The position numbers and the translations under genes are program-made. The notes under the pieces are model-generated. The model was not told where the DNA came from, searched no databases, and worked only from the letters and a program-made list of their open reading frames with translations. A stretch of DNA of 64,000 nucleotides. It comes from Macrotrachela quadricornifera (lineage: Eukaryota; Rotifera; Eurotatoria; Philodinida; Philodinidae). This document shows positions 55,921-64,000 of this stretch, one piece after another (the stretch's first letter is position 1; every line of letters starts with the position of its first letter). The stretch covers positions 474,894 through 538,893 of the forward strand of contig JAJEKB010021387.1 of assembly GCA_022393335.1 (NCBI GenBank). Direction: 5' to 3'.

Positions 55921-58900
55921 TCGAGATGATAATTTTGTAAATGAAAATTATGTGTAAATATACCCGTTGGGTACTCGTGACCTTTTGGGTAGAAAGAAAA
56001 ATGTGCGTCCTTTCAATATAGTAGAAGAAGCAGGAATGAAAATCAAAATTAAAATCGATTGAAATTTTGATTTTGTTGAAAAATAATTCAGATTAAATTA
56101 ATAAAATTTTTCATTGGATATACTATCATATTTAGTTTTCACAGTTCAAACAAATAAAGAAAAAGAAACAGCGATAAAACAACATTATAAAAAAAAGAAA
56201 ATAACTTCAACGATATCAGGAGAACAATCTTCATTAAAAAGTAAATGCTAAAAATGTGTTGTAAAAAACGAAAATTCATTTTGAATAGCGTTATAACCTA
56301 TTAATATACTTTACTTCAAATGCGTTGTATAAATAAACGACGATTGAGTGTAGACTATATATATGTAATAAAAAAAGAATGGACGTCAGCCTTGTAATTC
56401 TGGAAAGAATTTTTATATGATTCTGTCTATCGTTAGAAAGACTCTTGACTAAAGATCAGGATTAAAAAAAAAACTTAACAGGTTTTTTTTGAAAAACAAG
56501 GTTCTGGCAAAAATAGAGGCAAGAATGTCGACTTGTGTGTGATTCGAAGAGGGATTGATGGTCGATAATATTTTTATATTTTGACTATCTCAATGTAATC
56601 TATCAAATGGTGTATGACTGAATGAAATCGAAGTGTTACACCTTAAATAGTGTTACTCAATTAAAAATTTATTGAATTGATTATTATCAATTTATTTGTT
56701 TATCTACATGTAAAAACTGATTTTCTAATCTGTTTTGAAGAAAAATAAATAGAATCACGACAAAATTATTTACATATAAATAAATGAATAAAATTTTGCT
56801 TTTCTCATTTGTTACAAAATTAGTTTTTTAGTCATGAGAACAATAAAGAACACGTGAGTTTTTTTAGAACATTTCATTTCAGAGAAAATATTGGGTTTCT
56901 ACAAGCTATGCAGAATTATTTTGATTTTTTTATATCTGTTGGAATCTGCATTATTTTCATTGTTACTAGAAAACTTTGGAATTTTTTCTGATGATATATG
57001 AGAATTCTACATTTTTTATTCTTATGAAAGAAGTTTACAAATACTATTCAATAATATCAAGTTATCTATAGAAATTTCTTCAATAACATGCGTTCATATC
57101 ACATAAAAGTCAGAGTAGCTACTATAATATGTTTTATTCGGTATTATTTAAGGATCACCAGATAGGTTTCATCTATTCATCATTTAAATCTATTAAAATA
57201 AGATTCTATCAAAGTTATAATCTGACTCTAATAATGTTGTAAAATCAATCATGAACTGATTGATGATAAGTCAAACTATTCTTAGTAGTAGCAATATGAT
57301 CCATCGTATAATGTCAAAAGTAGATTATCTTATATGAATTCTCTTACTAATCCATTCAATCCGATTCGATTTTCTTAGAATCCTGTACATTCATACTCAT
57401 ACAAATGTACTTGATAGCTTTTTAATTATATGCTGTCGATTGTTTTTCTTTTCCTTGTTTATATCATTATACAAGCAGTCATTTCTTTTATATCGAACTG
57501 AATAATTACTCAAGTTTGTTTCTTTCTGTCTTATGTATCTTATGCAGTAGTGATGAGATAACAAAATAAAATTTCGGTTAGCCGCTGATCACACAATCTG
57601 CACGCATTGTCCGTAGGCACTTTATCAGCTGTGAAGAGAAGCGAGCGCGGCGATAGCATAGAAAATAAAAACCTTCTATTGTAATTATGACAATTTTTTT
57701 TGTTTTAATGATTGTAAGGAAGAGCATTACACTATGTAATTAACATTTCAAAAAATAGTAACGGCAGAGCAGATGACACATAATGTGTAACGTACCATAT
57801 AAGAAAAAGAGGGGGGGGGGGGGGGGGGGGGAAATGTACTTCTGTTAAACTTCATGTTAAAATATAGTGAGACCCACCGGTGGGTCTCATCGGGTCGAAT
57901 GGGTTAAAAGACGAAGATAATGTATAAAACTTTGTCTGTATACTCATGTAAGCACGAAACGCAAAGTCGATGCGTTGAAACATGGTTTCATAATAAAACA
58001 CGTTCGCGCGCGATTAAAAATCATTCCATGATGCATCCAAACGCATTGAGATACAGTTAAAAAAAATTTCAAAACGCGTCTGGACGCAGTTTTTCTATAC
58101 AACGTGTTTAAATGCAGTCAGCAAACGCATTAACTGCATCTCAACACGTTTCTGAAAAACGTTTAAAGCGGTTCAAATATTTTTTCAAGCGCGTTTGTAT
58201 GCGTTTAGTTCTTGTAAATCGAATGCGATCTTACCCAAAAATTGCTGCTATAGAATAGTTAACTATGTGATCGAAATTATTTGTTTACATATGTTTTATT
58301 CATCTAAACTTTCTTAGACTTCTTAATAAAGAATGTCAAGATAACTTTAAAATAGACAAAAACTCAATTAAACATACAGCAAATAATCCATATTTCTCTA
58401 AAGTTTCTATGATTAACAATAAAACAATATTATAATAACGTTCAGCTATTCATAACCCTTTTACCACACTATACTAAATACTAATATTTATATAATATTA
58501 ATAATAACTTTTCATCATATAATCCTACTAAAAGATTTTATGAATAATAAATTTATTCATTAAATCCTTTGATAAAATTATTTATCATGTAATCGATGAA
58601 AATCGTATTCAAATATGTTTTATTTTAAATAAGAAAAGATTTCTTCTCGTCGTATAGCTCAGTGGTGTATATAAACGACTTCTGATCATTGGTTCATCTG
58701 TGAAGAATCTGATCATCATCGCTTAAAGTAAAATTCAATCGATTTGTCAGGGTAGACTAAGACTCGAAAAATGTTGATGATGATGACTTGATTCGAATCT
58801 GAAATGGATTCAAATATATTTTTCAAAATTTTTTAGGTTTTTTATGAAACGCGTTCAGACGCTTTGAATGTTCCACTGGGGACACGTTTTGAGGCAAAAA

Positions 58901-59354
58901 TGTTTACATGGATACAACATAGTATGAGTTCTGTTGAAATATCTAAAAAAATGAAAGATTATATTTATCTAATCCTAATTGTAGTTTGTGAATCAATTAC
59001 GTTGTGAAATATACCATGCATCCTTAAATTTCACCATCTCACACTGTTAACATCATGTCAAAAATGAAAGAATATATAATTATAAAAATTTTAAGTGACA
59101 GAATATAATATAACTGAAAAAATAATTCAGTCGGAAATAATACTCTGCATGTTTTGATTAGTTCTTTTCCTTATTTACTAAGATAGTATTCATTTTTTTT
59201 TGTTCCTGATATACTTTTTATAGAATCTCTGTTCAACGGAAACGAAGTATCACATGAGATAGCATTTGATCATTAATATTTCTATTTTCTTTCTTAAAAA
59301 AGAAAACATAATATTCACACACTCTTAGGTTCAAGTTTTTCTTTTGTATACATA
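55921..59354. other. No gene recognised; homopolymer, palindrome and repeat-rich patch
   Basis: A long AT-rich stretch. A run of 21 G lies at 57811-57831. A perfect 22-bp palindrome (TGAGACCCACCGGTGGGTCT-CA) lies at 57868-57889 next to CGGGTCGAATGGGTTAA, which resembles a piggyBac end at TTAA. From 58000 to 58215, and again at 58848-58895, ACGCGTTT/AACGCATT-like motifs recur on both strands. TAGCTCAGTGG at 58655 looks like a tRNA A box. No ORF of interest. Confidence 0.45.
57868..57889. repeat. Perfect 22-bp palindrome
   Basis: TGAGACCCACC and GGTGGGTCTCA are exact reverse complements with no spacer. The palindrome sits 37 bp right of a 21-G run and a few bases left of a TTAACCCATTCGACCCG-type sequence (read on the minus strand), so it may belong to a transposon end. 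Confidence 0.85.
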
Positions 59355-60347
59355 ATGGCTGACTTAGAAAATAATTCAACAGAATCTGTAATAGTGTATG
59401 AAACTCAATGGACACGTAATATCAAATTTAGTATTTTTGTTGCTCTTGAACCACCAGCATTAATCTGTAACATTATTCTTATCTATTATCTTATTACTGA
59501 TCGAATAATGCGTCAAACGCTTCATCATCATACTGTTTTAGCATTACTTATTGTTAGTTTGTTGACGAATCTTGTAGAAGTACCACGCATTATACGTTAT
59601 TTACATATTGGTATTGTTATGCCACAAACTTATGTTAATTGTCTCATTTGGCAATGGTGTGATTATTTACTTTTTAGTACAGCCAATGTTTTGATGCTTT
59701 GGGCATCTATTCAACGTTATTTACTCATCTTTCATGCTAATCTTTATTCTACATCTAAATATCGTTTATTTTTTCATTATTTACCATTCATAGTAATCAT
59801 TATCTATCTTATTATCTTCTATGCTGTAGCTATATTTATTTATCCATGTGAACAACAATTTGATTTCACTCTACCACTTTGTGGTTTTCCATGTTATACT
59901 ACTTATACAAATATTTCATTGTACGATCTTTGTGTTCATACATGGTTTCCTCTATTTTTCGATATTTTATTGAATATCATTCTTATCATACGAGCGATCT
60001 ATCGAAAACGAATTGGTCTTCAACAACAACAAAGTGTACGATGGCGTCAATATCGTAAAATGATTCTTCAACTTTTACTCATCTCAAGTCTTTATTCAAT
60101 ATGTCAAATTCCTTTTGCTGGTGTATTATTTATTCAATTATTCTTTAATTTATCTGATATAGTTTTATATATACAAACTGTTTATTTCTACTATTTATTT
60201 TGGTTACTCACACTTCTACTACCATTTGCTTGTCTCGGATGTTTGCCAGATGTTATGAAGAAAATTAAAAGATCAGTAGTGCGACCAATTAATCAAAACA
60301 ATACGGTAATACCTATAACTATGATTCGTGCACATCCTGGTACATAA
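59355..60347 (+). CDS. Orphan seven-transmembrane (rhodopsin-like) receptor
   Basis: An intronless 330-residue membrane protein. An N-terminal tail with an N-glycosylation site (NNST) precedes seven hydrophobic segments: about 26-48 ([20 protein letters not shown]), 60-80, 95-125, 143-165, 195-217, 236-262 and 271-297. [10 protein letters not shown] after helix 3 occupies the DRY position with Gln for Asp/Glu. [18 protein letters not shown] replaces NPxxY and leads into a basic tail. A Cys in the segment before helix 3 (VNCLIW) and CGFPCY in the second extracellular loop could form the usual disulfide. Such divergent receptors are numerous in bdelloids. The ligand is unknown and the missing acidic residue may change G-protein coupling. 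Confidence 0.82.
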   Translation: MADLENNSTESVIVYETQWTRNIKFSIFVALEPPALICNIILIYYLITDRIMRQTLHHHTVLALLIVSLLTNLVEVPRIIRYLHIGIVMPQTYVNCLIWQWCDYLLFSTANVLMLWASIQRYLLIFHANLYSTSKYRLFFHYLPFIVIIIYLIIFYAVAIFIYPCEQQFDFTLPLCGFPCYTTYTNISLYDLCVHTWFPLFFDILLNIILIIRAIYRKRIGLQQQQSVRWRQYRKMILQLLLISSLYSICQIPFAGVLFIQLFFNLSDIVLYIQTVYFYYLFWLLTLLLPFACLGCLPDVMKKIKRSVVRPINQNNTVIPITMIRAHPGT

Positions 60348-61374
60348 CAAGTGATTACTTTTATATTATCTAACTCAAATTACTGCAAAATTTTAACAGT
60401 AAAATCTTAAATATTGATGATCATGTCAAAACGAAAAAACATCTAAGAGAATATTTGAATAAAAATTCAAATTGTCATTTGAAATATACATGTTCCTGGT
60501 TCATTATATTTACAGTTCAATAATCCTGTGAAATATTCAATTAAATTATTAATATCTCAATATAATAGAATAAATCTTTTTTTTTCCGCTTACTTTCATC
60601 TATACATCTCTAATGATATATAATAAGAATCCAGAGTATTCAAGTGACAATACTCATAAAATAAAATGCTTTTAATACAATGTTACACTGAATAGAAAGA
60701 TGTGCCTCGTAAAAAAAAGAATCCAAATTTAGTAAAATTATTTGTTCTATTAAATATAATTGAAAACTATTTTTATTCAAATTATGCACTATCATGAATA
60801 TCTAATCTATCGATCAAAAACGAGACTAAATAATCAGTATTATGAAAATTTTTTTCCTTATATGTTTAAAAACGTTTTATTATTGTAGGTATCCGACACG
60901 AGTCAATGGTTAGTTCCCAGTTATTCTTTTTTGTTTTTTTTTTCGCATAGTATTAATATTATAGAAAAACAATTTTCTACTTCTTACAAAGAAATCATGG
61001 TATATGACATTGAAATCATAATAATTAATGGGTTTTTGTGAAACAAGTCTATAAATATGAGTTATTTTTTTATTTAATCATGATATCACAATAAATTGTT
61101 TCAGATGAAAATGCTTTTCTTTTATTGGATACTTATTCTTAGTTAATGTCATACATATGAATATAAACATTGATATTTTTTACTATCAACTAGACTATGA
61201 GTAATGTCATAGTACTACTCCATCTAGCTTATGTACTTCTTTTTCTCTTTCTTCTCGACTCTTTATTCGCTGATCGTATGATCAAATTGTAGAAGTACCT
61301 TGATTCAAACAAATGTGCATGTATCATTTATTGACTTTATAAAAATTAGTATTTTCCTCTTCAACAAGTACCAT
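60348..61374. other. No gene recognised
   Basis: AT-rich spacer between the receptor and PEBP genes. The last part presumably holds the PEBP promoter; no other signal. Confidence 0.4.
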
Positions 61375-62117
61375 ATGACGACTAGTCCTTATTGTTTCAT
61401 CCTTGTATTATTATTATTTATCATCGTTATTATTTCGACTACAATAGCCGATATTAGTTCGGATGTGAATTATTTACGAAAAGAGTACGATACTGAAAAA
61501 AGCAAAGCTAATGAAATTATTATTCAATATAATGGCAAGCAAGTCCATGACATGGATTTACTCAAAAAAGCAGATACTCAAATAGCACCTAATGTTCAAA
61601 TCAATTTGGAAACTGATCCACAAATGCCATTTTTTACTCTAGTAATTTATTTTACTTCTATTATTTTTTCATCATAGTATATCTCTATTATTTAGATTAT
61701 GGTTGATCCTGATGCACCTATGAGAGGCAATGAAATAGCTGGTCCATGGTTACATTGGATCAAAGCTTCATTCCAAGGAAATAATGTTAACAGTGGTACA
61801 ACTCTCGGTATGTTTTGTTTCTATTCTAATACTCTAATATGTAACTATTTAATTGATTTTCGTGCTTTATTGTAATAGCTGATTATCAAGGTCCAACACC
61901 ACCAGATGGTACAGGTCCACATCAATATATTATTTTATTATACAAATCAGCTACTGATAATATTGCTTCTGCTAACGAAGAAATTCCTCTTAGTGACTCG
62001 GGAAAACGTAAACAATTTCCATTACGAAAATTTGTAAAAGATAATAATTTAAAATTGGTCGCTGCTACATCTTTTACAGTCAAAGCTACAGAATTGAACA
62101 AATATGAAAATCTCTGA
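61375..62117 (+). CDS. Secreted phosphatidylethanolamine-binding protein (PEBP)
   Basis: Three exons (61375-61641, 61696-61807, 61879-62117) with introns of 54 and 71 bp join in frame to 205 residues. A signal peptide (about residues 4-25, FILVLLLFIIVIISTTIA) precedes the PEBP domain. The ligand-site blocks are MVDPDAPMRG (family DPDAP), GPWLHWIKA (family GxxxHW) and PPDGTGPHQYIILLY (family PPxGTGxHRY). The C-terminal helix is normal. PEBPs bind anionic phospholipid headgroups or regulate kinases and proteases; a signal peptide points to an extracellular member. I chose the ATG at 61375 rather than the upstream in-frame one at 61300 because it begins directly at the signal peptide. Confidence 0.87.
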
Positions 62118-63030
62118 CAAAATAATAATCAATGTTTTATTTAAAGTGACTAATACTTCAATGTTAACTTTTAATTTATTTATCTTTCTTTTTTTAAGAA
62201 TAAAGATATTCATAGTTCTTTCTAGAATTCTCAAATTGTGTGAATTAGATTGTTCGATATACATTTCACACAAGTACTTTTGTCCTTACTCATTCCTTCT
62301 ATTAACTAACGGTAAAAATAAAAACGAGCAGTATGATCAATGCATATGGAAAAAAGGAATAATTTATTGTAACTAGTACGTACACTATTGATTCACATAT
62401 TATATAGCTCAATATACCATAGATTTTGTAAACACAATATTCTTCCACCATAAATGTTTAAAATTTCGGTGAAGAGTATAACTTATTCATTGGCTAAAAT
62501 GAAAATAATACTTGAGTAATGGCATAACCAGAATTTTTATGATGAGCAACTGAAATTCTTCAAGTAAATTTTCTTTATTTTGTTCTCATTGTTGTACAGC
62601 AGGTCTTGATATGGCAAATCACTTTTTTAAAAAGTATCTTCTTTTCGACAAAAAAAGAACAGTAAATATATCAATAAATATTTAGATAGTAGAACTCGCT
62701 TACTTTTGCATACCTTCTCATTTGGTCAATATCGACCATTAATAAGTCTGATAAAGATTATCATAATATAACTACATGTATTTTATAGAAATAAGCCAGA
62801 ACATGAACAATGAAAAATAAATTCAAATAACTAGAAATTTTGTTACTCAGATTGATTCGATTCGTCTTTTATATAATTTAAATTTATTCGAGAAAACTCT
62901 TCGCTCAAAAATTTCATATTATTAAACACTAATCATCAAGTTTCTCTTCTATATGCCAAGAGTTCTTGAGAAGATTCCATACTAATCGATATTACTTTTC
63001 AAATTAGTATCATTTCAATTCTCACACCTA
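62118..63030. other. No gene recognised
   Basis: 3' flank of the PEBP gene followed by AT-rich spacer that may include unreadable 5' parts of the decayed ART-TPR gene. Confidence 0.35.
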
Positions 63031-63690
63031 CTCTATTTACTTTGTTAAACAACATCAATTATTCTCTATTAGTAGAAGAGATTCTATTTTCGGTGCATGC
63101 TCATATTTCATCGAACCGATCAGAAATCGTTGTTTATGTTTGACACAACTCGCATTAACGAGTGATGACGATCAAATGTTCATACGACTCATTTAGTACA
63201 TCCGAACGAAGACATGTCTAATGGAAGAATAGTATCAATTGAGTGTATTGCCTTTCAAAATGTGAAATCTTGGCAAGACCAAACAATTCTATGAGATACT
63301 ACTCAAGAAAATATCGAACAATAGTGATAAAGGCCTCTCTTCCATTTATCATATGTTTGAAACAATAAAAGACAACAAATAGATTCATAAAGAGACGATT
63401 GTATTCTATCATAAGATACTGGAAATTCAACAAAAAGCTATGTTTTCGTATCAATCAAGAATGGCTACTACTTGCAACAGTGTTGGTTTAATTTATTACA
63501 ATAAAAAGAACGCTCAAAAGTATTAATATTCTATGAAAAATCTGTATTATTGGAATCATTCATATTTGATTAATATGTACGATGACATCGATAAGGTGTA
63601 CGACATGATGCAAAAATACTTGAAAACATACTTATGAAAATTTTACAATAAACACTGCCAGAGAATCATTCAAATTGTAGGATAAAATTT
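63030..63690 (+). pseudogene. ADP-ribosyltransferase-TPR gene, decayed
   Basis: Plus-strand pieces match an arginine ADP-ribosyltransferase followed by tetratricopeptide repeats. LLVEEILFSVHAH near 63069 matches the catalytic E-x-E-type segment (EEEILFS). LALTSDDDQM, near 63150, matches the end of the domain. TPR text then follows: IVFYHKILEIQQKAM and MATTCNSVGLIYYNKKNAQK from 63399, and LINMYDDIDKVYDMMQKYL near 63575. Stops and frame changes occur between and inside the pieces, so it cannot make the enzyme. Functional relatives would transfer ADP-ribose to Arg residues, with the TPRs binding partners. The 5' boundary is unclear. Confidence 0.65.
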
Positions 63691-64000
63691 ATCTGATATA
63701 CGATATTGAAAGGATTGGAATCTGTTTTTATTTCTGCTAGTAAAATAGAATTTTACAGCTGCACTAATATGTAGATAAACTGTCAGTATTGTAGGTATGA
63801 CAGATCAAAAGCGACAATATGGTACACGTACATTGATGAATAAAAGTCCTGTAACTAGACAAAATTCTTTTAACAAGAGTTGATTGTCTTGAAATTTCTA
63901 TTACAAGTATAGATTGAGAAATTCTAATCGTGAATACAACTTTATGTTTGATTCTCTTACAATGTAACAGTCTATACTAACACGCGAGAAGATTGAATAT
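63691..64000. other. No gene recognised
   Basis: AT-rich end of the window. A short open piece (MTDQKRQYGTRTLMNKSPVT) near 63797 looks protein-like but is too short to call. Confidence 0.3.

Noticed and set aside
1..64000. CRISPR arrays, bacterial operons, LTR retrotransposons or viral genomes
   Set aside because: No regularly spaced repeats, no long terminal repeats around any RT, and genes have eukaryotic introns; the integrase ORF has no RT, protease or gag partner.

Overview
The window reads as nuclear DNA of an invertebrate animal, most likely a bdelloid rotifer. This is inferred from the sequence alone: AT-rich DNA, very short introns (about 50-70 bp, GT..AG), many small multi-copy families that I associate with bdelloids (transmembrane plus Thr-rich stalk plus FG-GAP proteins, F-box/LRR proteins, ADP-ribosyltransferase-TPR proteins, orphan 7TM receptors), a bacterial-type esterase carrying eukaryotic introns, and a dense layer of mostly dead transposable elements.

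Layout. 1-4.9 kb: a split FG-GAP protein gene (minus) running off the left edge. 6.7-7.4 kb: a dead Tc1-like transposase. 8.6 kb: a small ZZ-finger gene. 9.2-12.7 kb: a decayed hAT transposase gene holding a 1.70 kb non-autonomous hAT element, which holds a 1.04 kb piggyBac-like element. 13.3-20.5 kb: a long TRPM-type cation channel gene (minus), with a 5'-truncated LINE in one intron. 21.0 kb: a divergently placed thioredoxin-like gene, followed by a long inverted-repeat structure and a broken inverted copy of the same gene's 5' end. 26.8-32.9 kb: an AttH/CrtC-like gene on the minus strand, split by a full-length LINE with two intact ORFs and a clean poly(A) tail. 36.6-36.8 kb: a small secreted cysteine-rich peptide precursor. 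40.5-42.2 kb: an intact six-exon erythromycin-esterase-family gene. 43.8-46.2 kb: remnants (F-box/LRR, an unidentified gene, a beta-tubulin pseudogene) and a Tc1-type MITE. 47.3-49.1 kb: an intact F-box/LRR gene. 49.6-51.8 kb: a DNA transposon with terminal inverted repeats that encodes a KRBA2/SCAND3-like integrase with a CXC domain. 52.2-55.9 kb: an unidentified coding fragment and a decayed LINE (minus). 59.4-60.3 kb: a 7TM receptor. 61.4-62.1 kb: a secreted PEBP. 63.0-63.7 kb: a decayed ART-TPR gene.

There is no operon-like logic; the genes are independent. The strongest result is the insertion history. In two places, removing an insertion together with one target-site copy restores an open reading frame across the junction (LINE in the AttH-like gene; hAT element in the hAT transposase), which fixes the element borders without alignment. 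Genes that look intact are the ZZ finger, thioredoxin-like, secreted peptide, esterase, F-box/LRR, integrase, 7TM receptor and PEBP genes, plus both LINE ORFs. The TRPM gene has one unexplained frame shift.
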